A stretch of DNA of 64,000 nt, from contig OZ271831.1 of NCBI GenBank assembly GCA_965601455.1, positions 248,001-312,000 on the forward strand. The letters run 5' to 3'. Position numbers and translations under genes: made by a program. Below, piece by piece: positions 54,114 to 62,701 of this stretch; within the stretch, counting starts at the first letter, position 1; every line of letters begins with the position of its first letter. The notes beneath the pieces were generated by a model. It worked only from the letters and a program-made list of their open reading frames with translations. It did no database searches and was not told where the DNA came from. The DNA is from JANQEU01 sp965601455 (GTDB lineage Bacteria; Bacteroidota; Bacteroidia; Cytophagales; Cyclobacteriaceae).

Positions 54114-54827
54114 ATGGAAAACGCAAAAACACTAATCAAGACAACGGGACTCAAAAAATTCTATTACACGGACGAAATTGAAACAACAGCTTTAGCAGGT
54201 GTGAACCTAGAGGTCAAAACAGGGGAATTCGTCGCTATCATGGGACCATCCGGATGTGGTAAGTCAACCTTGCTTAACATCGTCGGTTTGTTGGATAATC
54301 CAAGTGAAGGAGACTTTCACTTCAACGATTTGGAAATCTCCGATTATTCTGAAAGAAAGAGAGCTGACTTAAGGAAAGCCAATATTGGATTCGTTTTCCA
54401 GAGCTTTAACCTTATCGATGAACTAACTGTTTATGAAAACATCGAGTTGCCATTGATTTACTTAAAATACTCATCTTCAGATCGAAAGAAGAGAGTCGAA
54501 GAGGTAATGGAATCAATGAAGATCATGCATAGAAGAAATCACTTCCCTCAGCAGTTATCAGGTGGACAGCAACAACGTGTTGCGATTTCCAGAGCAGTAG
54601 TGGCACAACCTAAACTTATCCTTGCGGATGAGCCGACAGGAAACCTGGACTCAGCTAATGGACAGGAAGTAATGAACTTGCTCACCGAGCTAAACGAAAA
54701 CGGGACTACAGTAATCATGGTGACGCACTCACCAATAGATGCTGAGTACGCACATAGGGTAATTCACTTATTTGATGGTCAGATTGTTTCTGAGAACATC
54801 AACTCTAAGGATAACGCCCTTGTCTAG
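54114..54827 (+). CDS. MacB/LolD-like ABC transporter ATP-binding protein
   Basis: The 237-residue ATPase has intact motifs: Walker A GPSGCGKSTLL, Q-loop FVFQSFNLI, signature LSGGQQQRVAIS, Walker B LILADEPTGNL and H-loop VTHSP. The sequence belongs to the group that powers MacB-type or LolCDE-type FtsX permeases. No permease gene follows or precedes it in this window, which is unusual for the group. Confidence 0.9.
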   Translation: MENAKTLIKTTGLKKFYYTDEIETTALAGVNLEVKTGEFVAIMGPSGCGKSTLLNIVGLLDNPSEGDFHFNDLEISDYSERKRADLRKANIGFVFQSFNLIDELTVYENIELPLIYLKYSSSDRKKRVEEVMESMKIMHRRNHFPQQLSGGQQQRVAISRAVVAQPKLILADEPTGNLDSANGQEVMNLLTELNENGTTVIMVTHSPIDAEYAHRVIHLFDGQIVSENINSKDNALV

Positions 54828-54931
54828 ATTCAGAATTTAAGGTTTGATACTCGATCGGTATAGATCTGACTATTGAATCCTAAGTTTTAAATCTCGAATC
54901 AATTAGTACCTAGTTGCATGTCTATATACCC

Positions 54932-54964
54932 AAAGGGCCGCCGTTCGCGGCGGTCCTTTGCTTT
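54932..54964 (+). terminator. GC-rich terminator or attenuator between ATPase and TolC genes
   Basis: AAAGGGCCGCC (54932-54942) pairs with GGCGGTCCTTT (54949-54959) over 11 bases with one G-T wobble and a six-base loop. Pairs at the base are A-T, and CTTTT follows at 54961. It could reduce TolC expression relative to the first two genes. Confidence 0.6.
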
Positions 54965-54980
54965 TAATGCCTTGCTTTAT

Positions 54981-56357
54981 ATGCGCAAACTATTCTTCTT
55001 ATTTCTAATAGTAGGTTACACCACTTTAGCTCAGGACACCTCCAGGGTGGTACTAACCCTTGATGAATGTATCCAAACAGCACTGAATAATAACTTATCT
55101 ATTCAGCGTGCTCAGAATAACAGGTTGATTGCGAAATCCAATCAACTGCAATCAATCATGGGACATCTGCCATCCATTAATGCCCAGGTAAACTACGATT
55201 TCTTTTTTGGGACAACATTTGATGTGAACGCTGCTAGACAGGTAACGGCAACGACACGCTCCTCCCAACCAAGAATCTCAGCGAATTACAACCTATTCAA
55301 TGGTTTTGCCACCCACTCAACCAGACAACAAAGAACCAGTGAACTAGTAGCAGCGGAGGAAAATGTTGAAGCAACTAAAATACAGACGGAGGCTAACATC
55401 ATGGAGGCCTACCTGGCAGTACTCTTAGGAGAAGAGAACATTAGAATTAGCCAGGAACGGGTCGATTTCCTTCAGGCTCAATTAGATAGAGCTGTAAGTC
55501 GTGAATCGGTAGGTGTCGGTAATATGGAAGAAGTTTTCAACTTTAGGTCTCAACTAGCGACGGAGAAGCTTAACCGGCAAACGCTTGAGAATCAATATCA
55601 AAGTGATAAGTTGAGGTTACTTCAGGCTATGCGCCTCGATGTAACGGAGTTTGAATATGCCATTGAGGCGATTGAGGAGTCCGATGAGGAGTTATTGAAT
55701 GAGGTAGATCCTTTTTCAACGGTTCTAACAGACATCATGGGAATTAACCCATCATTAAGAGGGGCACTGGCAACAAAAGAAGCCGCGAAGTTTCAATACC
55801 GTGCGGCTATGGGGCAGGCACTTCCGAATATCTCCTTTTTTGGAATGGTTGGTAGTAACTTCTCTTCCAATGGCGCTGTCAATCCAAACGAAACGGTTAC
55901 TGACGCAAATGGAAATGTGATACCTCGGTTTGAGCCCAATGCAACATATTTTGAACAATTAGGGTACAACCAGTTTGAATACATCAACTTCACTCTTCAG
56001 ATTCCAATCTTTAATCGACTACAAACTACCAATAACATCCAGGTGGCCAAATTAAATATGATCAACTCGGAATTGGCAGTGGAGGAGGCTACACAGAACA
56101 TCACCAATATTGTTCAGCAGATCTATCTCGATCTTGTTTCTGCACAGGTAACTTACCAGTCAGCACTGGAAAATATGGACGCTCTACAACAAAGCTTCCA
56201 GTTCATGGAAAGAAGATATGAAACAGGTAACACTGATTTCTACACCTACCTGGAAAGCTTAAATAATAAAAACCGAGCTGAGATTCAGCTAATCAATGCT
56301 AAATATGGTATTGTATTGAGACAAAAGATTCTTGACGTCTATCGAAGATCTTCGTAA
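54981..56357 (+). CDS. TolC family outer-membrane efflux protein
   Basis: The 458-residue protein has a clean signal peptide (MRKLFFLFLIVGYTTLAQ) and TolC-type repeats, starting with LDECIQTALNNNLSIQRAQ. The frame is open from an ATG at 54918, but that part would encode the terminator hairpin, and the ATG at 54981 starts exactly at the signal peptide. It is the outer-membrane component of the plus-strand export system. The 3' end overlaps the next gene by 19 bases. Confidence 0.9.
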   Translation: MRKLFFLFLIVGYTTLAQDTSRVVLTLDECIQTALNNNLSIQRAQNNRLIAKSNQLQSIMGHLPSINAQVNYDFFFGTTFDVNAARQVTATTRSSQPRISANYNLFNGFATHSTRQQRTSELVAAEENVEATKIQTEANIMEAYLAVLLGEENIRISQERVDFLQAQLDRAVSRESVGVGNMEEVFNFRSQLATEKLNRQTLENQYQSDKLRLLQAMRLDVTEFEYAIEAIEESDEELLNEVDPFSTVLTDIMGINPSLRGALATKEAAKFQYRAAMGQALPNISFFGMVGSNFSSNGAVNPNETVTDANGNVIPRFEPNATYFEQLGYNQFEYINFTLQIPIFNRLQTTNNIQVAKLNMINSELAVEEATQNITNIVQQIYLDLVSAQVTYQSALENMDALQQSFQFMERRYETGNTDFYTYLESLNNKNRAEIQLINAKYGIVLRQKILDVYRRSS

Positions 56358-57133
56358 ACAACAACGTTTTTCTTGCCAAGAAAAAGAATTCGTTTTCCAA
56401 CGTTAATTACACAGTTAAAATTGGGAGGTCCTTCACGGACCTCTCTTTTTTTGTTATTCAAATCGATTAGAATTAATTCCTGATCTGTGACAGCATATAG
56501 CGTATTCCTGGAAATGGAGAATTCAGAAACTGAGGGAGTTGCCAAGCTATATATAAGGTTACCGTATCCATCAAAATGCCAAATTTTATTCTGTCCTGAT
56601 ATAAGGATAGAATTCTTGTAGGACTGCATCTTATGAACTGTATTCATGGCATGCATCCGTCCAAGGGGCACAGTGAGGAGTAGATTCCTGGTAGTAAGGT
56701 CAAATTTCTTTAGAATCAAATCTTCTGATTCTAACATCCAAATACTATTGTCCTGGCCAATCGCCACACTTTGAACCAATGAAGGAGTAAAATCACGGGT
56801 TACGTATCGTTGCGATTCCGAAAGAAACCTTTCGAGGAAAAGGAATTCCTGCTGTCGTTGCGAAAAAAAGAATGGCCTTAAGGAGTTTCGAGCGTCGATG
56901 AAGCTGATAGAACCAAAATCCGGAATTTTGAATGACTTTGTTATTTCAAGTTCCGGATCAACTTCGATAATTCTGCCATCGTCAAGTCCAATTATGACAT
57001 TATTTCTTATGTCTGATGAAACAGCGGCAATTCCAGATTGAAAAAGAATGGAATCGATGGCAACCAATGACTGGCCACTTGCTGCAAAGCAAAAGATCAA
57101 GACTGTAACGCTATGGAAGACTTTTATCCTCAA
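56339..57133 (-). CDS. Periplasmic protein with propeller-like repeats, unknown function
   Basis: The 264-residue product has a signal peptide ending near FAASGQS. The rest is made of beta-strand repeats of the form IGLDDGRIIEVDP, WMLESEDLILKKFD and WHFDGYGNLIYS, as in WD40 or NHL-like propellers. There is no ATG; the TTG at 57133 gives a full signal peptide and overlaps lpxH by 23 bases. It is co-directional with lpxH and may be part of the same message. Confidence 0.65.
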   Translation of the reverse strand: MRIKVFHSVTVLIFCFAASGQSLVAIDSILFQSGIAAVSSDIRNNVIIGLDDGRIIEVDPELEITKSFKIPDFGSISFIDARNSLRPFFFSQRQQEFLFLERFLSESQRYVTRDFTPSLVQSVAIGQDNSIWMLESEDLILKKFDLTTRNLLLTVPLGRMHAMNTVHKMQSYKNSILISGQNKIWHFDGYGNLIYSLATPSVSEFSISRNTLYAVTDQELILIDLNNKKREVREGPPNFNCVINVGKRILFLGKKNVVVYEDLR

Positions 57134-57893
57134 AATGAGTAAGGGTCATTTGATTACCATCATAGTAGGCGAAAGGAGAACCACTTACCCATTCACCTAA
57201 ATTGACATACTTAGCATCGTCGTTAATTCTGATTTCAGAAGTCAGGTGTCGATGACCAAATATATAATAGTCATGATGCATAACCTGTTCGATTTCCTTA
57301 CTATGAATATACAAAGGCTCGTTCTCTCCTTTATCAAGGTCAGGTTCACTTGTATGTTTTAATCTGCTGTTAGATGACCATGCTGTTGCAAGGCCTACTC
57401 CGACATTAGGGTGAAGCCATTGAAATGCCCAGTTCGCTAATCTGTTCTTGAAGACTTTTTTCAAGAGCTTGTAGGAATGATCTCCTGGCCCATACCCGTC
57501 ACCATGCCCGACTAGTATCGGGTTTTGCCCACAAATAAGGCGAATTTGGTCATGGTGTATGGATACACCCAGTTCCTTTTCGAAATAGTCTTTCATCCAT
57601 AGATCATGGTTCCCAACAAAAAAATGAACTGGGATATTGTTATCCACGAGTTCTGCAATCTTTCCTAAAAATCTAACGTAGCCTTTAGGGACAACAGTCT
57701 TGTACTCAAACCAAAAATCAAATATATCGCCCACTATGAACAAGCCGCTCATATCTTCTTCTACCGATTTGAGCCACGAAATAATTCGGCGTTCTCTTTG
57801 GTCGCTGGATTCTTTATTTGGAGCTCCTAGATGAAAATCAGAAGCAAAATAAAGTCGCTTTCCCGGCGGTATGTTAATTGAAACCTCTTCCAT
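57111..57893 (-). CDS. lpxH: UDP-2,3-diacylglucosamine diphosphatase (LpxH-like)
   Basis: The 260-residue metallophosphoesterase hydrolyses UDP-2,3-diacylglucosamine to lipid X in lipid A synthesis. Metal-binding motifs are FASDFHLGAP, VGDIFDFWFE, FVGNHDLWM, GHGDGYGPGD and FGHRHL. The start ATG directly abuts the T-tract of a terminator hairpin, so its own promoter or read-through must supply the transcript. Confidence 0.85.
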   Translation of the reverse strand: MEEVSINIPPGKRLYFASDFHLGAPNKESSDQRERRIISWLKSVEEDMSGLFIVGDIFDFWFEYKTVVPKGYVRFLGKIAELVDNNIPVHFFVGNHDLWMKDYFEKELGVSIHHDQIRLICGQNPILVGHGDGYGPGDHSYKLLKKVFKNRLANWAFQWLHPNVGVGLATAWSSNSRLKHTSEPDLDKGENEPLYIHSKEIEQVMHHDYYIFGHRHLTSEIRINDDAKYVNLGEWVSGSPFAYYDGNQMTLTHFEDKSLP

Positions 57894-57916
57894 AAAAAAA
57901 GGGCCATGAAGGCCCT
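57894..57916 (-). terminator. Intrinsic terminator downstream of ftsH
   Basis: On the minus strand AGGGCC (57916-57911) pairs with GGCCCT (57905-57900) around a five-base loop, and a run of seven T residues follows (57900-57894). The next base triplet is the lpxH start codon. Confidence 0.65.
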
Positions 57917-57938
57917 AAAATAAATGGTTTTAGCTTTA

Positions 57939-60068
57939 TTATTCTTTGACTTTTTCTGTCTCTTCCTCCGAGTCTTTCTTCTCAGACTCTTCGAGAGCCA
58001 CTTCCTGCTTCACATCTTCCTTCAATTGATCGATGGAAGAATCTTTATCTGCTGGGGTAGTGTCTTGGTCTTTATCTGCTGACTCCTTACTTTCCTCGTT
58101 ATCATTATCCTTACCATTGGTAAAGGCTTCGTAAGTTGTCTGATGCTCAAATGGTCGTTTTCCTATCAACCTTTCCAAATCGGACTGGAAAATAATCTCC
58201 TTGTCCAGTAATTCCTTCGCCACTACCTCCAGATCCTTCTTCTTCTCAACAAGGAGTTTCTTGGTTCTTTGATAGGCCTTATCGATCAAAGTTTTCACCT
58301 CCTTGTCAATTAATTCTGCGGTAGCATCTGAATACGGCTTGGTAAAGTTGTAATCGGACTGTTTGGAATCATAAAATGAAAGATTTCCGATCTTATCATT
58401 CATTCCGTATACGGTTACAATACTGTAAGCCATTTTGGTGATTCTTTCCAGATCACTCAATGCACCGGTAGATATTTTGCCAAAAATAATCTCTTCAGCC
58501 GCTCGTCCACCCAACGCCATACACATCTCATCCATGAGTTGTTCAGTCTGATAGAGGAACTGCTCTTTCGGCAGGTATTGTGCGTATCCCAGGGCTGCAA
58601 CCCCTCTAGGAACGATACTGACCTTTACCAATGGGTCGGCATGTTCCAAATACCAGCCAGCAATAGCGTGACCGGCTTCATGATAAGCCACAATTCGCTT
58701 TTCATCAGGAGAAATGATCTTATTTTTCTTTTCCAAACCGCCAATGACTCGGTCGATGGCATCCTGGAAGTCAATCATCTCTACTTTATCTTTATTTTTC
58801 CTCGCTGCTATCAAAGCTGCTTCGTTACAAACATTTGCAATTTCCGCTCCGGCGAATCCTGGTGTTTGAGCTGCCAGCTTTTTGGGATCAACTTCTTCGT
58901 TGAGTTTAATTGGCTTCAGGTGGACTTTGAAAATTGCCTCTCTGCCAACAATATCTGGTTTATCTATACTGATTTGTCGATCAAATCGACCAGGTCTTAA
59001 TAGCGCACTATCCAGTACGTCAGGTCGGTTAGTTGCAGCCAGGATAATCACTCCGGCATCGGTAGAGAATCCGTCCATTTCAACCAACAACGAGTTTAGT
59101 GTGTTTTCTCTCTCATCGTTTGATCCAGGCATTTGCCCTCGTCCCCTTGATCGTCCAATGGCATCAATCTCATCGATAAAGACAATACAAGGTGCCTTTT
59201 CTTTTGCTTGTTTAAATAAGTCTCTAACCCTGGCAGCACCTACTCCTACAAACATTTCAACGAAGTCAGAACCGGATAAAGTAAAAAATGGCACAGCCGC
59301 CTCACCTGCTACTGCTTTAGCAAGTAGCGTTTTACCTGTACCGGGAGGGCCTACAAGCAGGGCGCCTTTTGGAATTTTGCCCCCTAACTTTGTGAATTTT
59401 GAAGGATTCTTTAAGAATTCTACGATCTCCCTTATCTCCTCCTTTGCTTCATCCAAACCAGCAGCGTCCTTAAAAGTTATTTTAACCTTGTTCTCTGCAT
59501 CGAAAAGAGCTGCTCTTGATTTTCCAATATTAAAGATTTGTCCTCCTGGACCTCCTCCGCCGGTCATTCTTCTCATCAGGAACCAGAATCCAAAAATCAA
59601 TAGGAAAAAGAATCCGTAGGTCATGAAAAGATCAGAAAAATCATTTCTTTCTTCAACCTCATATCCTAAACGCTGATCCTCCGGGAGTTCAGTCATTACG
59701 CGGTTAAAGTCATCATTAAAGATTGTCGGGTCAACAATCTTGAAACTGTAATGAGGCCCTGTGTTTGAATTGAAAGGAGTGTTTTGGTTCTCCAGTTCGA
59801 TTTTATACTTGGTGTTTTGAAGAGCGTCCTCTTTCAAAGTAACTTCCACCAGGTCCTTGTTCTTAATTAGTACGACTCTTTTTACGTCGTTACTCATGAG
59901 CATTTGCTCGAACCTGCGATCGGAAATCTTAATTGTAGATGAGCTGTTATTGAAGTACGTGAATGCAAATACTGTGGCGATCAGAACGATAATAACCCAC
60001 ATTTGGTATCCGCCTCTTCCAGGCCCACCACCCATTACATTCTTTTTCTGTCTCGGTTTATCTCCCAT
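57939..60068 (-). CDS. ftsH: ATP-dependent zinc metalloprotease FtsH
   Basis: The 709-residue membrane AAA+ protease has two transmembrane helices (about 23-39 and 148-165), Walker A GPPGTGKTLLA, Walker B VFIDEIDAIGR, the second region of homology through TNRPDVLDSALLRPGRFDR, and the zinc site HEAGH. An acidic, lysine-rich tail from about residue 650 is typical of Bacteroidota FtsH. It degrades misfolded membrane proteins and LpxC-type regulators. It lies 54 bases downstream of rsfS and ends at a clear terminator. Confidence 0.95.
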   Translation of the reverse strand: MGDKPRQKKNVMGGGPGRGGYQMWVIIVLIATVFAFTYFNNSSSTIKISDRRFEQMLMSNDVKRVVLIKNKDLVEVTLKEDALQNTKYKIELENQNTPFNSNTGPHYSFKIVDPTIFNDDFNRVMTELPEDQRLGYEVEERNDFSDLFMTYGFFFLLIFGFWFLMRRMTGGGGPGGQIFNIGKSRAALFDAENKVKITFKDAAGLDEAKEEIREIVEFLKNPSKFTKLGGKIPKGALLVGPPGTGKTLLAKAVAGEAAVPFFTLSGSDFVEMFVGVGAARVRDLFKQAKEKAPCIVFIDEIDAIGRSRGRGQMPGSNDERENTLNSLLVEMDGFSTDAGVIILAATNRPDVLDSALLRPGRFDRQISIDKPDIVGREAIFKVHLKPIKLNEEVDPKKLAAQTPGFAGAEIANVCNEAALIAARKNKDKVEMIDFQDAIDRVIGGLEKKNKIISPDEKRIVAYHEAGHAIAGWYLEHADPLVKVSIVPRGVAALGYAQYLPKEQFLYQTEQLMDEMCMALGGRAAEEIIFGKISTGALSDLERITKMAYSIVTVYGMNDKIGNLSFYDSKQSDYNFTKPYSDATAELIDKEVKTLIDKAYQRTKKLLVEKKKDLEVVAKELLDKEIIFQSDLERLIGKRPFEHQTTYEAFTNGKDNDNEESKESADKDQDTTPADKDSSIDQLKEDVKQEVALEESEKKDSEEETEKVKE

Positions 60069-60122
60069 TATTTATTTCGTCAATATCCTTTGTTAAAACG
60101 ACCGTAGTTTCAGATAGTTCGA

Positions 60123-60497
60123 TTAATTGTTTATTGATGTGATTGCGGCATCAGCCCAAAGGTCTTCAATCGCATAATAGGCTCTTTTTTCTTTGTTAAA
60201 GATGTGAGCCACAACATCAACATAATCAATTAAAATCCATTCCTTGTTCTGAAAACCTTCTTTCTTCCAGGGTCGTTGGTTAGACTGCTTTCGCACAAAT
60301 TCTTCTACCGACTCAGATATGGAATCGATTTGAGTATCGGAGTTACCAGAACAAATCACAAAGAAATCGGCGATCGCGTGTTTAACGCTTCTAAGATCTA
60401 GGACGACGACATCGTTTGCTTTTTTCTCAAGCATTCCTTGCACCATCATCTCACTAAGTTCTTCGCTGGAAACAGCGACAGAATTATTCTCCGGCAT
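60123..60497 (-). CDS. rsfS: Ribosomal silencing factor RsfS
   Basis: The 124-residue protein binds L14 on the large subunit and blocks subunit joining under starvation. The signature VVLDLRSVKHAIADFFVICSG and a C-terminal WILIDYVDVVAHIFNKEKR are complete. It is followed by ftsH on the same strand, a common arrangement in Bacteroidota. Confidence 0.95.
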   Translation of the reverse strand: MPENNSVAVSSEELSEMMVQGMLEKKANDVVVLDLRSVKHAIADFFVICSGNSDTQIDSISESVEEFVRKQSNQRPWKKEGFQNKEWILIDYVDVVAHIFNKEKRAYYAIEDLWADAAITSINN

Positions 60498-60542
60498 TCA
60501 GTACGGCTTTCTCTATTTTTACTTTAAAACTACTAAAAACCA

Positions 60543-61301
60543 TTGCATAAATTCTTTGCCAAAACACTCTTTCTCGGAAAAAAGGTCATATATCTGCCAG
60601 AATGTCATTCTACTAATGACTATTCCATGCAATTGGTCAAGAATGGTCAGATCGGAAATGGAGACCTTGTCATGACAGACTTTCAGGATTCTGGGAGAGG
60701 TCAACGAGGAAATACCTGGTTAAGTAATCCCGGTGAAAACCTTCTCTTTTCTGTAGTATTACATCCCGAAAATATGCTTGCTGGGAATCAATTTCTACTT
60801 CAGAGAATGGTTTCAGTTGCACTGATCGAGTCAATAAATATGAAGTATTCCATTGCTTCAAAAATTAAATGGCCAAATGATATTTTCATCGGAAATCTGA
60901 AAGTTGCAGGTACTTTGATTGAAAACACATTGTTAGGCAATCGAATAGAAACAGCAATCATCGGCATCGGACTGAATGTAAATCAGGAAGTTTTTGATGG
61001 ATTGAAAGGTACGTCTATTCGGAATGAAGTGGGTGAAATTTTAGATCGCGATGAGATCCTTGAAGCTTTTTTATTATCAATGGAAAGACAGATTTACTAC
61101 TGGGAGAATGGGCAGGAAGATGTAATAACCAGAGAGTATATTCGACATCTTTATTGGTTAGGGGAGAAACATATTTTTAGGTCGGGAGCATCGCTCATAA
61201 CCGGGGAGATTACAGGTGTTTCGTCCTTAGGCAGGTTACAGATTGATACTGAAAATGAAATTCAGGAGTTTGATATTAAGGAGATTGTATATATCGAGTA
61301 G
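60543..61301 (+). CDS. birA: Biotin--[acetyl-CoA-carboxylase] ligase
   Basis: The 252-residue enzyme attaches biotin to biotin carboxyl carrier protein. Motifs are STNDYSMQL, QDSGRGQRGNTWLS (biotin-binding loop), KIKWPNDIFIGNLKVAGTLI and IGIGLNVNQ. There is no N-terminal DNA-binding domain, so it is a monofunctional ligase. The start is a TTG at 60543, since no ATG is near. It is divergent from rsfS. Confidence 0.9.
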   Translation: MHKFFAKTLFLGKKVIYLPECHSTNDYSMQLVKNGQIGNGDLVMTDFQDSGRGQRGNTWLSNPGENLLFSVVLHPENMLAGNQFLLQRMVSVALIESINMKYSIASKIKWPNDIFIGNLKVAGTLIENTLLGNRIETAIIGIGLNVNQEVFDGLKGTSIRNEVGEILDRDEILEAFLLSMERQIYYWENGQEDVITREYIRHLYWLGEKHIFRSGASLITGEITGVSSLGRLQIDTENEIQEFDIKEIVYIE

Positions 61302-61318
61302 AAAAATTCTTATTTTTG
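61285..61318 (+). promoter_or_regulatory. Candidate promoter of ahcY
   Basis: TATTTTTG (61311-61318), a perfect TAnnTTTG element, is preceded by TTG at 61285-61287 with a 23-base spacer. Transcription would start near 61325, about 12 bases before the ATG. Confidence 0.5.
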
Positions 61319-61336
61319 CGCCTGAAATAAAGAGAT

Positions 61337-62644
61337 ATGATTCAAGATACAGAGAAATTCAAGGTTAAAGACATTGCCCTTGCTGATTGGGGGAGAAAGG
61401 AAATTGAGCTGGCAGAGGCTGAAATGCCAGGATTGATGTCACTTAGAGAAGAATATGGTGAATCAAAACCACTTGCCGGAGCCCGCATTGCCGGTTGTCT
61501 GCACATGACTATTCAAACTGCTGTTTTGATAGAAACACTAACAGCTCTTGGGGCAGAAGTTACCTGGTCATCTTGCAACATTTTTTCTACGCAAGATCAC
61601 GCAGCCGCAGCCATCGCAAAGACCGGTGTTCCTGTTTTCGCATGGAAAGGAATGAATGAGGAAGAATTTGACTGGTGTATCGAACAGACACTTTTTGCTT
61701 TTTCCGATGGAAAACCTTTGAATATGATACTTGACGATGGTGGCGATCTTACTAACATGGTGCTTGATAAGTATCCTGAAATGGTAAATGACATCCGAGG
61801 CCTCTCTGAAGAAACTACAACAGGTGTACATAGATTGTACGAGCGGATGAAAAAAGGAACCCTACCCATGCCTGCGATTAACGTTAATGATTCAGTTACC
61901 AAGTCAAAATTTGATAACAAATATGGGTGTAAGGAATCTTTGGTGGATGCAATCCGAAGAGGGACTGATATCATGTTAGCAGGAAAAGTAGCTGTGGTAG
62001 CAGGTTATGGAGATGTTGGTAAGGGTAGCGCAGCTTCTCTGCAGGGAGCTGGTGTAAGAGTTATCGTAACTGAGATAGATCCAATTTGTGCACTTCAGGC
62101 TGCCATGGATGGCTTCGAAGTAAAGAAAATGGTGAATGCAATTCCCCGAGCTGACATTGTAGTCACAGCCACTGGCAACAAGGACATCGTTACCGGAGAG
62201 TATTTCAAACTCATGAGGGACAAGACCATAGTCTGTAACATCGGACACTTCGATAATGAGATCGACATGGCATGGCTCAATGACAACTACGGTGCATCCA
62301 AAGTTGAAATTAAACCTCAGGTCGATCTATATAATGTTGATGGAAATGACATTGTCGTATTAGCTGAAGGTAGATTAGTAAACCTTGGTGTCGCCACAGG
62401 TCACCCTTCATTTGTAATGTCTAACTCATTTACAAATCAGACTTTGGCACAAATTGAGTTGTGGCAAAACCATGACAAATATGAAAATGCAGTATATACA
62501 TTGCCCAAACATCTGGATGAAAAAGTAGCAGCTCTCCACCTTGAAAAAATAGGTGTTGAATTGGAAACGCTTTCAAAGGATCAGGCAGATTATATTGGAG
62601 TTACGGTTGAAGGACCTTTCAAACCGGAACACTACAGGTATTAA
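61337..62644 (+). CDS. ahcY: Adenosylhomocysteinase
   Basis: The 435-residue NAD-dependent enzyme hydrolyses S-adenosylhomocysteine to homocysteine and adenosine. Motifs are HMTIQTAVLIETLTALGAE, SSCNIFSTQDHAAAAI, VAGYGDVGKGSA for NAD and the C-terminal PFKPEHYRY. It has its own promoter and terminator. No SAH or SAM riboswitch fits in the 35-base upstream space. Confidence 0.95.
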   Translation: MIQDTEKFKVKDIALADWGRKEIELAEAEMPGLMSLREEYGESKPLAGARIAGCLHMTIQTAVLIETLTALGAEVTWSSCNIFSTQDHAAAAIAKTGVPVFAWKGMNEEEFDWCIEQTLFAFSDGKPLNMILDDGGDLTNMVLDKYPEMVNDIRGLSEETTTGVHRLYERMKKGTLPMPAINVNDSVTKSKFDNKYGCKESLVDAIRRGTDIMLAGKVAVVAGYGDVGKGSAASLQGAGVRVIVTEIDPICALQAAMDGFEVKKMVNAIPRADIVVTATGNKDIVTGEYFKLMRDKTIVCNIGHFDNEIDMAWLNDNYGASKVEIKPQVDLYNVDGNDIVVLAEGRLVNLGVATGHPSFVMSNSFTNQTLAQIELWQNHDKYENAVYTLPKHLDEKVAALHLEKIGVELETLSKDQADYIGVTVEGPFKPEHYRY

Positions 62645-62665
62645 ATCAATAAATACAAGTAAATT

Positions 62666-62698
62666 AAAGCCATCTGCCACCCAGCGGATGGCTTTTTT
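62666..62698 (+). terminator. Intrinsic terminator of ahcY
   Basis: AAAGCCATCTGC (62666-62677) pairs with GCGGATGGCTTT (62684-62695) over 12 bases with one wobble and a six-base loop. TTTTTT (62693-62698) follows. The next gene's TTG starts four bases later. Confidence 0.75.
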
Positions 62699-62701
62699 AT
62701 T

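Noticed and set aside
54828..54931. Remnant of a permease gene between the ATPase and tolC
   Set aside because: No frame in these bases resembles an FtsX helix or any other coding remnant; the absence of a permease is reported as a finding, but no fragment can be claimed.
58882..59619. 245-codon plus-strand frame opposite ftsH
   Set aside because: It is the antisense shadow of a highly conserved AAA+ gene and carries low-complexity S/P-rich sequence with no family match.
61302..61336. Possible SAM or SAH riboswitch before ahcY
   Set aside because: Only 35 bases separate birA from ahcY, and they are taken up by a standard promoter; there is no room for an aptamer.
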